NCBI GenBank assembly: GCA_020853575.1
Contig: JADYYP010000018.1
Coordinates: 112,404-176,403 of the forward strand
DNA length: 64,000 nt
Direction: 5' to 3'
DNA from: Planctomycetota bacterium
Lineage (GTDB): Bacteria; Planctomycetota; UBA1135; GCA-002686595
The notes below the pieces were generated by a model. The model was not told the origin of the DNA and did not search any database. It was given only the letters and a program-made list of their open reading frames with translations. Positions 51,078 to 59,662 of the stretch are shown piece by piece (within the stretch, counting starts at the first letter, position 1; each line of letters begins with the position of its first letter). The position numbers and the translations under genes are program-made.

Positions 51078-52669
51078 TGAGCAGCACACCCGAGCTCCGC
51101 CTGCGACAGGTGTGCGACGCGCTGGTCGCGCTGGGCTTCGTCGCCTGCGTGCTGCTCGTGCCCTACCAGACGTTTTTCGGCCGCGCGACCAGCAGCAGTG
51201 TTCCACGCGAGTTCCGTGCTCCCGCGCCGCAGCCGCAAGTGCCGCGCTCGATGGCGCAGGCGCTCGCATGGCCGGCGGGTTTCGACGCCTGGTACCGCGA
51301 TCACTTCGGGCTGCGCTCGAGCCTGATCCGCTGGCACAACTTGGTGAAGATGGAGCTGTTCGGCGTCTCGCCGACGTCCGAGATCGTGCTCGGCCCGGAG
51401 CATTGGATGTACACCACGCGCGACCGCGCGGTCGACGTGTACCGCGGAGCGGACCCGTTCACGCTCGAGGAACTCGAGCTGTGGGTGCGCGTGCTCGAGG
51501 ACCGGCGCACGTGGTGCGAGCAGCGCGGGATCCGCTATCTGTTCGCGATCGCGCCCAACAAGGAGACCATCTATCCGGAGTACTTCCCCGCGCGCTTCGA
51601 CAAGCTCGGCCCGACGCGTCGCGAGCAGCTGCGGGAGTTCGTCGCGCGGCGCTCGGACTTCCCACTGCTCGACTTGAGTGACGCGCTGCTGGCGGAGAAG
51701 GCCGCGCTGGCGCCGGGGAAACAGCTGTACTTCCCGCTCGGAACGCACTGGAACGACCGCGGCGCGCTGCCGGCCTACCGCGCGTTGATCGGGCGCCTCG
51801 CGGAGCTCGACGCGCGCATCGTGCAGCGACCGGCGAGCGATTTCGTCCTCAACTACAGCGCCTTCCAGGACGATTCGTGGGCCGGACGCTTGTACGTCGA
51901 GGACCTGCTGATCCAGGACAACGACGAGCTCGAGTACTCGCGCGCCGTGCCCAAGGAGTTCTGGGCCGAGGCCGCCCTCAAGCGCCAACTGGACGTGACC
52001 ACGCCGGACCGACCCGACTCGAACTTGCCGCGCGCGGTCGTGTTCCACGACTCGATGGGGGAGAAGTTGCGGCCGTTGTTGGCCGAGCACTTCCGCAGCG
52101 TGACCTTCAAGTGGGTGGCCTCGGATTTCGACACGGCGTTGATCGAAGCGCAGCGGCCCGACGTCGTGCTGCAGGTGTTCGTGGAGCGCGCGCTGGCCGC
52201 GACCTCGCTCTCGAGCTCGCCGCTGGACACGCAGGAGCGCTTGGCGCGCGAGTTCGCGGACTCGCACGAGGTACTCCTCGACTCCATCGCGGGCATCGAG
52301 CCGCACACGGGCGACGAGCGGCGCAAGATCTCGCTCGAGCAGCGCGCCGATGGCGCGTTGGAGGTCGAGTACGGCCTGGGCCCGCTGTACCTGCCGCAGC
52401 TCGAGGTTCCCGCGGGCTCCTGGGCCGTGTTGCGCTTCGATCTCGAGGCACCCGCCGCGACGGTGCTGGGAGTCGAGTTCCTGACCGCGCGCTTCAAGGA
52501 CTATTCGACGCTGGCGCGCGGTTTCGTGCGTCCGTTGGGTGCGGGGCGCGGCGAGCTGTACGTCAAGCTGCGCGTGCCCGGGCTCGCCGGCCGCGTGCGC
52601 GTGCACTTCGGCGGAGTGCAGGGCAAGTACGTGCTGCACGCCCTCGAAGTGCGCGCCGTTCCGCAGTAG
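51077..52669 (+). CDS. AlgX/AlgJ-like SGNH polysaccharide acetyltransferase
   Basis: A 530-residue protein with one N-terminal membrane helix (about 14-32). The SGNH-type core contains IAPNKETIYPEYFP, the His motif LGTHWNDRGA (221-230) and the nucleophile segment FHDSMGEK (Ser326). In AlgX the His is preceded by Asp (DxH); here the residue is Gly222, a variant I have also seen in other MBOAT-partner proteins. The C-terminal 130 residues are beta-rich, perhaps a carbohydrate-binding module. It acts in the periplasm to place acetyl groups delivered by the AlgI-like protein on an exopolysaccharide (inference). No polymerase or export genes are nearby. Confidence 0.84.
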   Translation: MSSTPELRLRQVCDALVALGFVACVLLVPYQTFFGRATSSSVPREFRAPAPQPQVPRSMAQALAWPAGFDAWYRDHFGLRSSLIRWHNLVKMELFGVSPTSEIVLGPEHWMYTTRDRAVDVYRGADPFTLEELELWVRVLEDRRTWCEQRGIRYLFAIAPNKETIYPEYFPARFDKLGPTRREQLREFVARRSDFPLLDLSDALLAEKAALAPGKQLYFPLGTHWNDRGALPAYRALIGRLAELDARIVQRPASDFVLNYSAFQDDSWAGRLYVEDLLIQDNDELEYSRAVPKEFWAEAALKRQLDVTTPDRPDSNLPRAVVFHDSMGEKLRPLLAEHFRSVTFKWVASDFDTALIEAQRPDVVLQVFVERALAATSLSSSPLDTQERLAREFADSHEVLLDSIAGIEPHTGDERRKISLEQRADGALEVEYGLGPLYLPQLEVPAGSWAVLRFDLEAPAATVLGVEFLTARFKDYSTLARGFVRPLGAGRGELYVKLRVPGLAGRVRVHFGGVQGKYVLHALEVRAVPQ

Positions 52670-52698
52670 ACTTTTCGCCCCAAATCTGCGGAGAAATC

Positions 52699-53793
52699 AT
52701 GGGTCTCGCCTGCGGCATCGTCGGGCTCCCGAACGTCGGGAAGTCCACCATCTTCAACGCCATCACGGCCGCCGGTGCCGAGAGCGCGAACTATCCCTTC
52801 TGCACGATCGAGCCCAACATCGGCGTGGTCGACGTGCCGGACTCGAACCTGGCGCTGATCAACCGCTTCCAGCCGACCGAGCGCATCATCCCCGCCTCGC
52901 TGAAGGTGGTCGACATCGCCGGACTGGTCAAGGGTGCGAGCCAAGGCGAGGGCTTGGGCAACAAGTTCCTGGGCAACATCAAGGAATGCGATGCGATCCT
53001 GCACGTGGTGCGCTGCTTCGAGTCGGGGGACATCATCCACGTCTCGGGCTCGGTCGACCCGTTGCGCGACATCGAGGTGATCGAGCTGGAGTTGGGCCTC
53101 GCCGATCTCGACACCGTGACGCGCGCCGTGGACAAGGCCGCCAAGAAGGCGCGCGCCCAGGACAAGGACGCGATCTTCGAGAAGGAAGTGCTCGAGAAGG
53201 CCAAGCGCGGGCTCGAAGGCGGCGCGCAGCTGCGCACCTTGGGCTGGACGCCGCAGGAAGCGGCGGTGCTCTACCCGTTGTTCTTGATCACCATGAAGCC
53301 GGTGCTGTTCGTGGCCAACGTCGCCGACACCGACCTCGAGGGCCAGTCGCCCTTGGTCGACGCCGTGCGCGGCTACGCGGCCAAGTGCGGCGCCGAGGTC
53401 GTCGCGCTCTCGGGTGCGATCGAAGGCGAGATCATGGCGCTCGAGCCCGCCGACCGCGCCGCGTTCTTGGCCGACATGGGGCTCGCGGAGCCCGGGCTGC
53501 ACCGCTTGATCCGCCAGGCCTACCACCTGCTCGGACTGCAGACGTACTACACCTGCGGGCCGAAGGAGATCCGCGCGTGGACGATCCACAAGGGCGATCC
53601 CGCACCGAAGGCGGCCGGTGTGATCCACACCGACTTCGAAAAGGGCTTCATTCGAGCTGAAATCTACTCGCTCGACGATCTCGTGCAGTTCAAGACCGAG
53701 GCCGCCATCAAGGCCGCTGGCAAGATGCGCAGCGAGGGCCGCGAGTACGTGATGCGCGAGAACGACATCTGCCACTTCCTGATCGGCAAGTAG
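52699..53793 (+). CDS. ychF: Redox/translation-associated GTPase YchF (OLA1)
   Basis: A 364-residue protein, matching the family length of about 363. G1 motif GLPNVGKST (9-17), switch region [34 protein letters not shown] and the C-terminal TGS domain ending with [18 protein letters not shown] are all family signatures. It is an Obg-class ATPase/GTPase associated with ribosomes and oxidative stress. GGAG lies 8 bases before the ATG. It converges with the radical SAM gene (12-bp gap). Confidence 0.97.
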   Translation: MGLACGIVGLPNVGKSTIFNAITAAGAESANYPFCTIEPNIGVVDVPDSNLALINRFQPTERIIPASLKVVDIAGLVKGASQGEGLGNKFLGNIKECDAILHVVRCFESGDIIHVSGSVDPLRDIEVIELELGLADLDTVTRAVDKAAKKARAQDKDAIFEKEVLEKAKRGLEGGAQLRTLGWTPQEAAVLYPLFLITMKPVLFVANVADTDLEGQSPLVDAVRGYAAKCGAEVVALSGAIEGEIMALEPADRAAFLADMGLAEPGLHRLIRQAYHLLGLQTYYTCGPKEIRAWTIHKGDPAPKAAGVIHTDFEKGFIRAEIYSLDDLVQFKTEAAIKAAGKMRSEGREYVMRENDICHFLIGK

Positions 53794-53805
53794 CTCCGCG
53801 GCGAA

Positions 53806-55164
53806 TCATCGGTCGGCGAACGAGCGTCGCAGGCGGCGTCGCGCGCGTTTGGCGAGCTCGCGCAGCCGCCGCAGGCCCGCCTGCAGGAAGCGCGGTCGGC
53901 TCAAGAGCTTCTGGACGCGCTGTTCGAGCTCGTGTGGCGTGACCGAGCCGCGGGCCGGGCACGCGCCGCAGGCTGGGCCCAGAGTCCCGCTGAGCAGCTC
54001 GACGCGCATCGCGCGCGCTTGCGCGCCGCGCACGAGCTCCGCCAGCGATGCGTCGCGCAGATTGCCGATCGCGGGCGCCCAGCAACACAGCGAGACGCCG
54101 CCGTCGGCGTGCACGAAGGCGTACTCCCAGGGGTCGACGCAGTCGCGTGTCATTCCCGCCGGTACCGAGTGCGCGGGAGTCGACGGGGCTGGCGCGTCCG
54201 GTGCCAACGGCTCCGTCGAGCCGGACGGCGAGGCTGGACCGGCGTCCGGGCTGGGCGCGAGCGCGGCTGTCGCGCTGACCTCGTCGGCGGCGTCCGCGGC
54301 CGCGTTCGCGTGCTCCACGCTCGGCGCGGAGCGTGCGTTCTTGGGCGAGGGCGGAACGAGCTCACGTTGGCTGGCGTCCACCAGTCGCGCGCGTCCGGCG
54401 CGCACCTCGGCCGCGGCGCGCTCGAGGTCCTCGTCGAGCCCTCCCATGGTGTAGAAGTCGAGCCCGAGCTCGCGTGCGATGCGTTGCGCCTCGGCCACCG
54501 AGCGCTGCGTGCCGAGTGGATCGACCTGCGCCGGATGGCGCAGCACGAGCTTGCCCGGCAACCCGGGGTACACGACGAGATTGGTCAGGGCCACGGCATC
54601 GAGGTCCTTGCGCGCGGCCCAACGCACCAGCTCCGGCAAGCCCGCGACCACGAGATGGCTGAAGGTGCAGTTGATGGCGATCCGCGGTCCGCGTTCGCCG
54701 CGGGCGCGCGCGGCATTGCGAATCGCATCCAGGTTCGCCTCGAGTTGCTCGAGGCGTCCGCCCCGGCGCAGGCGCGCGTACAGCGCTGGATCCGAAGAAT
54801 CGCAACTGACCGTCAGGCGCATCAGCCGTGACAGCGCCTCGAGCTCGCGCGACTCGTACGGGCGCGCCAAGTTGGAGGTCAATGTCACCGGCACACCGCT
54901 TTCGGTCAGCAGGCGGGCGAGCTCGACCCAGCCCGGCAGCATGGTGGTCTCGCCGTGGCCGTTGATCTGCACCTCGCGCGGGCCGAGCTCGACGATGCCG
55001 CGCAGGATGGCCTGCGGATCACCTTCGAGGTCGCGACCGACGTAGCCGGGCTGGCTGACGGCGCAGTACAAGCAGCGCAGATTGCAGCGCGAAGTGGCCT
55101 CGACGATCACTTCGCGCATGCGCGGCTGCAGCAGTGCTTCTCTCGAGTTGGCGGGCCTCGGCAT
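53806..55164 (-). CDS. Radical SAM protein with SPASM-like C-terminal domain
   Basis: A 452-residue protein. The [4Fe-4S]-binding CxxxCxxC is at Cys27, Cys31 and Cys34 (TSRCNLRCLYCAV), followed by the GE-like element INGHGET. A C-terminal SPASM-like region binds auxiliary clusters: DCVDPWEYAFV, SLCCWAP and ACGACPARG. Between them, residues about 275-345 are Ala/Pro/Ser-rich and low in complexity, an unusual insertion. Proteins of this class modify peptides or act in cofactor or sugar biosynthesis; no peptide substrate gene is seen nearby. It diverges from the thioredoxin-TPR gene (120-bp gap). Confidence 0.85.
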   Translation of the reverse strand: MPRPANSREALLQPRMREVIVEATSRCNLRCLYCAVSQPGYVGRDLEGDPQAILRGIVELGPREVQINGHGETTMLPGWVELARLLTESGVPVTLTSNLARPYESRELEALSRLMRLTVSCDSSDPALYARLRRGGRLEQLEANLDAIRNAARARGERGPRIAINCTFSHLVVAGLPELVRWAARKDLDAVALTNLVVYPGLPGKLVLRHPAQVDPLGTQRSVAEAQRIARELGLDFYTMGGLDEDLERAAAEVRAGRARLVDASQRELVPPSPKNARSAPSVEHANAAADAADEVSATAALAPSPDAGPASPSGSTEPLAPDAPAPSTPAHSVPAGMTRDCVDPWEYAFVHADGGVSLCCWAPAIGNLRDASLAELVRGAQARAMRVELLSGTLGPACGACPARGSVTPHELEQRVQKLLSRPRFLQAGLRRLRELAKRARRRLRRSFADR

Positions 55165-55284
55165 CGCTCCAATCTACGCCATCGGAGGCGCAAACGGCCG
55201 CGCCGAGCGCCCGCTGGCGCTCCGAACCGTGGGCCGGCCCGCGCGCTTGGAGCACGGTGCGCCGCGGTCTATCTTCGTCGCCCC

Positions 55285-56142
55285 ATGGAAACGCGCGCCA
55301 ACGTCGTCGATGTCACGGTCGAGTCCTTCCAGAAGGAGGTCGTCGACCGCTCTCGCCAGCTCCCCGTGTTGGTCGATTTCTGGGCGACCTGGTGCGGCCC
55401 GTGCAAGACGCTCGGGCCGATCCTGGAGAAGCTGGCGCGCGAGCTGGCGGGCAAATTCGTGCTGGCCAAGGTCGACGTCGACCAGAATCCGGAGATCGCC
55501 GAGCTGTTCCAGATCCAGAGCGTGCCGACGGTGATGTTGCTCAAGGGCGCGCGTCCGGTCGATGGCTTCATGGGAGCGCAGCCGGAAGCCGCCGTGCGCA
55601 AGTTCCTCGAGCACCACATCGGGCCCAGCGGGCCGACGCCGCTCGAGCAAGCGGCCAAGCTCGAGGGCGAGGGCAAGCGCGGCGAGGCCATCGTGCTCCT
55701 GCGCAAGCTGCTGGCCCACAACCCGGGCGATGCCGCGGCGCGACTCGTGCTCGCGCGCCTGCTGGTGGCCGACGCGCAGCTCGAGGAGGCGCAGCAGGTG
55801 TTCGCGCAACTGGCGGGCGAGGTCTTGGAGAGCGACGAGGCCAAGGCCATCGCCGCGCAGCTCGCGGCGGCCTCCAAGGTCGGTGAACTCGCCGCGCTGG
55901 AGGCCGCCGTGGCTCGCGCGCCCCAGGACATCGCGGCGCGCTTGGCGCTGGGGCGCGGGTTGGTCGCGGCCTCGAAGTACGAGCGCGGGCTCGAGGAACT
56001 GCTCAGCGCCGCAAAGCTCGATCTGACCTTCGACGGCGGCGCGCCGCGCAAGGCGATGATCGAGGTCTTCAACCTGTTGGGGCAGTCCGATCCGTTGGTG
56101 CTCGAGTACCAGCGGCGCTTGATGATGCTGTTGTGCGTCTGA
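55285..56142 (+). CDS. Thioredoxin-TPR protein (CnoX/YbbN-like)
   Basis: A 285-residue protein from ATG 55285. The thioredoxin domain (about 1-110) has the active site WCGPC (36-40) and the cis-Pro loop SVPTVML. The C-terminal half has TPR-type repeats (EAIVLLRKLLAHNPGDAAARLVLARLL). This is the CnoX/YbbN architecture, a holdase that transfers clients to DnaK/GroEL and forms mixed disulfides. E. coli YbbN lacks the first active-site Cys; this protein keeps both, so it can act as a true oxidoreductase. Confidence 0.9.
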   Translation: METRANVVDVTVESFQKEVVDRSRQLPVLVDFWATWCGPCKTLGPILEKLARELAGKFVLAKVDVDQNPEIAELFQIQSVPTVMLLKGARPVDGFMGAQPEAAVRKFLEHHIGPSGPTPLEQAAKLEGEGKRGEAIVLLRKLLAHNPGDAAARLVLARLLVADAQLEEAQQVFAQLAGEVLESDEAKAIAAQLAAASKVGELAALEAAVARAPQDIAARLALGRGLVAASKYERGLEELLSAAKLDLTFDGGAPRKAMIEVFNLLGQSDPLVLEYQRRLMMLLCV

Positions 56143-56143
56143 C

Positions 56144-56599
56144 GTGCAGGTGGGCGAGCTCGAAATCAGTTCGGACCCCGCGCGGATCGACCGCGATCTC
56201 GTCTGTGAGTTCCTCTCGCGGCGCGCGTACTGGGCGTTGGGCCGCTCGCGCGAGCGGATCGAGCGCTCGCTCGCGCACAGCTTGGTGTTCGGTGCCTATC
56301 GCGACGGCCGCCAGCTCGGCTTCGCGCGCGTGGTCACCGACCGAGCGACGTTCGCGTACCTGTGCGACGTGTTCGTGATCGAGTCCGCGCGCGGCCAAGG
56401 CATCGGCAAGCGTCTGATGGGCGCGGTGTGCGCGCACCCCGACCTCCAGGGCCTGCGCCGCTTCCACCTGGTGACGCGCGACGCTCACGCGCTCTACGCG
56501 CAATTTGGCTTCACGCCGCTCGCCACGCCCGAGCTCCACATGGAGCGCACCGAGCTCGGCGCCGCGGCCCCGGGCGCTGCCGCCCCTTCCGACTGGTAA
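56144..56599 (+). CDS. GNAT-family N-acetyltransferase
   Basis: A 151-residue protein from GTG 56144, starting one base after the thioredoxin-TPR stop, so the two are coupled. It has the acetyl-CoA pyrophosphate loop in ESARGQGIGKRLMGAV (motif A, about 83-98), a central FVI...LCDVFVI strand and C-terminal FGFTPLATPELHME. The substrate is unknown. Its stop (56597-56599) is followed immediately by the inverted repeat upstream of the XRE-TOBE regulator. Confidence 0.83.
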   Translation: MQVGELEISSDPARIDRDLVCEFLSRRAYWALGRSRERIERSLAHSLVFGAYRDGRQLGFARVVTDRATFAYLCDVFVIESARGQGIGKRLMGAVCAHPDLQGLRRFHLVTRDAHALYAQFGFTPLATPELHMERTELGAAAPGAAAPSDW

Positions 56600-56600
56600 G

Positions 56601-56626
56601 CCGGAGCTTAGTCGGATAAGTTCCGG
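56601..56626 (+). promoter_or_regulatory. Near-perfect inverted repeat, probable operator of the mod operon
   Basis: CCGGAGCTTA (56601-56610) and TAAGTTCCGG (56617-56626) are complementary arms with one mismatch and a 6-base spacer (gtcgga). The site starts one base after the GNAT stop and ends four bases before the GTG at 56631. This geometry is that of an autoregulatory operator for the XRE-TOBE protein encoded downstream. It also overlaps the expected ribosome-binding region. Confidence 0.65.
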
Positions 56627-56630
56627 CGTC

Positions 56631-57101
56631 GTGAACCTGAAACGACTGCGTTCGAAGCTCGGGCTGTCGCAGGCGGCGCTCGCCAAGCTCGTCGGCGCGC
56701 ACGCGATGACCGTGTCGAAATGGGAGCGCGGCGTCAGCGCGCCGAACGAGGCGCAGACCAAGATCCTGCGCTCGCTGTTGCGTGCGGCCGAGCGCGGGGC
56801 GGTGCTCGACGAAGCGAGCGTGCATCGCGACTCGACGCGCGCGCTCGCGCACGCCTTCGACCACGCCTACCGCGAGCCGGAGATCGACCTCGGCACACTG
56901 AGCGCGACCAACCGCTTCGCGGGCAAAGTGGTCGAGCTCAAGCGCGGCGACGTGATGAGCAAGCTCGTGATCGAAGTCGCGCCGGACGTGCGCATCGGAT
57001 CGGTGATCACGACGGATTCGGTCGACCGGCTCGGGCTCGCCGTGGGAGTGCGCGCGGTCGCGATCATCAAGGCCACGGAAGTCATCGTCGGGAGGAGCTG
57101 A
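56631..57101 (+). CDS. XRE-type HTH regulator fused to a TOBE/Mop domain
   Basis: A 156-residue protein from GTG 56631. An XRE/Cro helix-turn-helix occupies about 3-55 (LKRLRSKLGLSQAALAKLVG, TVSKWERGVSAP). After a short linker, a molybdate-binding TOBE/Mop domain follows (about 90-153: LSATNRFAGKVVELKRG, VITTDSVDRLGLAVG, VAIIKATEVIVG). ModE, the known molybdate repressor, uses a different winged-helix domain, so this is an alternative architecture. Placement two bases before modA suggests it senses molybdate (or tungstate) and represses the operon through the palindrome just upstream (inference). It is unusual for lacking a periplasmic partner of its own. Confidence 0.85.
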   Translation: MNLKRLRSKLGLSQAALAKLVGAHAMTVSKWERGVSAPNEAQTKILRSLLRAAERGAVLDEASVHRDSTRALAHAFDHAYREPEIDLGTLSATNRFAGKVVELKRGDVMSKLVIEVAPDVRIGSVITTDSVDRLGLAVGVRAVAIIKATEVIVGRS

Positions 57102-57103
57102 GG

Positions 57104-57880
57104 ATGAAACGTTTGTTGGTCGTCTCGTGCGCGCTGTGGGTCCTTGGCTGCGGGTCGGAGACGCCGCCGGTGACGCAGCCGCGCAGCGTGCAGGTGTACG
57201 CCGCGGCCAGCTTGCGCGAGGCGACCGAGGAACTCGCCAGCGCCTTCGAACGCGAGCACCCCGAGCTCGATCTGGTGCTCAACTTCGGGGCCTCGAACGT
57301 GCTCGCCCAGCAGATCCTCGCGGCACATCAGGCGGATGTGTTCCTGTCCGCCGACACGCTGCAGATGGATGCGATCGCCGATGCCGGGCTGGTCGAGGCG
57401 CGTGCGCCGCGGCCGTGGCTCTCCAACCAACTGGTGGTGGTCGTGCCCGCCGCCGCGCAGCCGTTCGAGCCGCGCTCGGCCGCGGACTTGGCGCACGAGC
57501 GCATCCGCCGGCTTTCGCTGGCCAACCCCGAGGCCGTTCCTGCCGGACGCTACGCCCGGGCCTGGCTGGAGAAAGCGGGCGTGTGGGCCGCTCTCGAAGC
57601 GCGCGTGGTGCCGGGGACGGACGTGCGCACCGCGCTCGCCGCGGTGGAGAGCGGGGCGTGCGAGGCCGGCATCGTGTACTCGACCGACGCCGGGATCTCG
57701 CAGCGCGTGCGCGTGGCGTTCAGGATCCCGCTCGCGGAGGGACCGAAGGTCGAATACGCGCTCGGGCTCCTGCGTGGGCAGGCCCCACGCGCCGATGCTC
57801 TCGCGGTCTTCGAGCACCTGCAGTCGCTGAGCGCCCAGGAGTGCTTCGCGGCCCGCGGCTTCCTGATCGGCGGGCAGTAG
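57104..57880 (+). CDS. modA: Molybdate ABC transporter substrate-binding lipoprotein
   Basis: A 258-residue protein from ATG 57104, preceded by GGAGGAGCTGAGG, an excellent Shine-Dalgarno. Lipobox Val-Leu-Gly-Cys16. It has the ModA signatures VYAAASLREATEELASAF (about 31-48) and NFGASNVLAQQILAAHQADVFLSAD (67-91, shown in part), with Tyr in VYSTDA. It binds molybdate or tungstate outside the membrane; these cannot be told apart by eye. Confidence 0.9.
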   Translation: MKRLLVVSCALWVLGCGSETPPVTQPRSVQVYAAASLREATEELASAFEREHPELDLVLNFGASNVLAQQILAAHQADVFLSADTLQMDAIADAGLVEARAPRPWLSNQLVVVVPAAAQPFEPRSAADLAHERIRRLSLANPEAVPAGRYARAWLEKAGVWAALEARVVPGTDVRTALAAVESGACEAGIVYSTDAGISQRVRVAFRIPLAEGPKVEYALGLLRGQAPRADALAVFEHLQSLSAQECFAARGFLIGGQ

Positions 57881-57886
57881 CACACC

Positions 57887-58558
57887 GTGCTCGACAGCGC
57901 CGTCGTCGACGCGGTCAGGTTGTCGCTGCTGATCGCCGCCAGCGCGACGGCACTTGTCGCGGTGCCGGGGGTCGCATTCGGCTACCTGCTGGCCCGCCGC
58001 GAGTTCTTCGGCCGCAGCGTGGTCGAAGCGTTGGCCGCGCTGCCGCTGTACTGCCCACCGACCGCGGTCGGCTTCGTGTTGCTCGCTCTGTTGCGCCGCG
58101 ATGGCCCGCTCGGTGCGGACACACTGGGTTTCGATCCCGACCTGCTGCTCACCTGGCGCGGAGCCGTGCTGGCCTCGGCGTGCATGTCGTTCCCGCTCGT
58201 GGCGCGCACCGCGCGCGTGGCATTCGAAGGCGTTCCAGCGCGACTCGAGACGATGGCGGCGTCGCTCGGGGCTTCGCGCGTGCAGGTGCTGTGGCGCGTG
58301 ACGTTGCCGCTCGCGCGCGGCGGTCTGGTCGCGGCGCTGCTGGTCGGTTTCAGTCGGGCGCTCGGCGAATTCGGAGCCACGGTGATCGTGGCCGGGAACA
58401 TCCCCGGACGGACGCAGACCCTGGCCACCGGCATCTACGACGCGCTGCAAGTCGGACGCGGCGAGCGAGCGCTGCAACTGGCGGCGCTCAGCGTGCTGCT
58501 CGGGTTCGGCGCCGTGTGGACCTCGGAGTGGTTGATCTCGCGGCGGAGGCGCGCGTGA
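57887..58558 (+). CDS. modB: Molybdate ABC transporter permease
   Basis: A 223-residue protein from GTG 57887, the ModB size. Five to six hydrophobic helices are visible, and the cytoplasmic EAA-loop is MAASLGASRVQVLWRVTLPLA followed by a Gly-rich turn (about 120-145). GFSRALGEFGATVIVAGN is a family signature of molybdate permeases. It lies six bases after modA, and its stop overlaps modC (GTGA). Confidence 0.93.
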   Translation: MLDSAVVDAVRLSLLIAASATALVAVPGVAFGYLLARREFFGRSVVEALAALPLYCPPTAVGFVLLALLRRDGPLGADTLGFDPDLLLTWRGAVLASACMSFPLVARTARVAFEGVPARLETMAASLGASRVQVLWRVTLPLARGGLVAALLVGFSRALGEFGATVIVAGNIPGRTQTLATGIYDALQVGRGERALQLAALSVLLGFGAVWTSEWLISRRRRA

Positions 58559-59622
58559 GTCTCCTGCGAGTCGAGATCGAGGCCGCGCTCGAGCATTTCG
58601 CGCTCTCCGTGGCCTTTGCGTCCGACGCGCGCGCGCTCGGGCTGTTCGGCCCGTCTGGGTCGGGCAAGACCAGCGTGCTCGAAGCGCTCGCGGGATGGCG
58701 CGGCGTCGCGCGCGGGCGCATCGAGATCGCCGGGGAGACCTGGCTCGACTCCGAACGTGGCCTGTGCGTTCCGCCGGCGCGGCGTGGTGTCGGATACGTG
58801 CCGCAAGACCTGCTGCTCTTCCCGCATCTGGACGTCGAGCACAACGTGCGCTTCGCGGGCGCGCGCGACCCGCGCTTGGTCGAGCGCGCCTTCGAGGTGC
58901 TCGAGATCGGCGCGCTGCGGCGACGCGCGATCGCGACGCTCTCGGGCGGCGAGAAACAGCGCGTGGCGCTGGCCCGGGCGTTGTGCGCGGAGCCGCGGTT
59001 GCTGTTGCTCGACGAGCCGCTGGGCGCTCTCGACCGGCCGCTGCGACGGCGCATCTTGCCCTACTTGATCCGCGTGCGAGCGGAGTTCGACGTGCCCCTG
59101 GTGATCGTCAGCCACGATCCGACGGAGATCGCCGCCGCGTGCGAGCACGTCCTGGTCTTGCACGAGGGCCGCGTGGTGGCACAGGGAGCTCCGAACGAAG
59201 TGCTCGCGTCACGCGAGGTGCGTGGCTCGGGCGAGATCGAGTTCGAGAACATCCTGCGCGGGCCCGTGGTCGAGCTCTCGGACAGCACGGCGCGCGTCGA
59301 GCTCGGCGGAGTGACGCTCGAGGTTCCGCGCGGCGCGCTGGCGCTGGGAGAGGAGACGCTCGTCGCGGTGCGCGCGGACGACGTGCTGGTCGCGACCTCG
59401 CGGCCGCTGGGACTGTCCGCTCGAAACGTGCTCGCGGCGCGCATCGTGCGCGTCGAGCTCGGTGCCGAGGCGCGCGTGTTGGCCCGCGTCGGGGCGCAAG
59501 CGGTGTGGATCGACCTCACCGAGGGCGCGCTGCGCGAGCTCGAGCTGCGCGAAGGGCGCGAGGTGTTCGCGGTGATCAAGACGCGCGCGTGCCGCGTCCT
59601 TTCCAGCGCCAAGGGACGCTGA
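58555..59622 (+). CDS. modC: Molybdate ABC transporter ATP-binding protein
   Basis: A 355-residue protein from GTG 58555. Walker A GPSGSGKTS (32-40), Q-loop VPQDLLLFP, signature LSGGEKQRV (129-137) and Walker B LLLLDEPLGALD (149-160) are followed by a C-terminal TOBE/Mop domain (about 290-350), as in ModC. A longer upstream reading frame exists because of overlapping GC-rich frames, but the NBD starts here and overlaps modB by four bases. It is the last gene before a 40-bp convergent gap with oppF. Confidence 0.94.
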   Translation: MSLLRVEIEAALEHFALSVAFASDARALGLFGPSGSGKTSVLEALAGWRGVARGRIEIAGETWLDSERGLCVPPARRGVGYVPQDLLLFPHLDVEHNVRFAGARDPRLVERAFEVLEIGALRRRAIATLSGGEKQRVALARALCAEPRLLLLDEPLGALDRPLRRRILPYLIRVRAEFDVPLVIVSHDPTEIAAACEHVLVLHEGRVVAQGAPNEVLASREVRGSGEIEFENILRGPVVELSDSTARVELGGVTLEVPRGALALGEETLVAVRADDVLVATSRPLGLSARNVLAARIVRVELGAEARVLARVGAQAVWIDLTEGALRELELREGREVFAVIKTRACRVLSSAKGR

Positions 59623-59662
59623 GTCCACAGCGCGGGCCGATCGAAGTGCGCACGGCCGGAGA

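Noticed and set aside
48942..51269. Minus-strand frame of 775 codons over coaD, ridA and algI-like
   Set aside because: Antisense to three well supported plus-strand genes.
57127..58554. Upstream extension of modC by about 476 codons
   Set aside because: This part is a shadow of modA/modB in another frame; the ATPase domain begins at the GTG that overlaps the modB stop.
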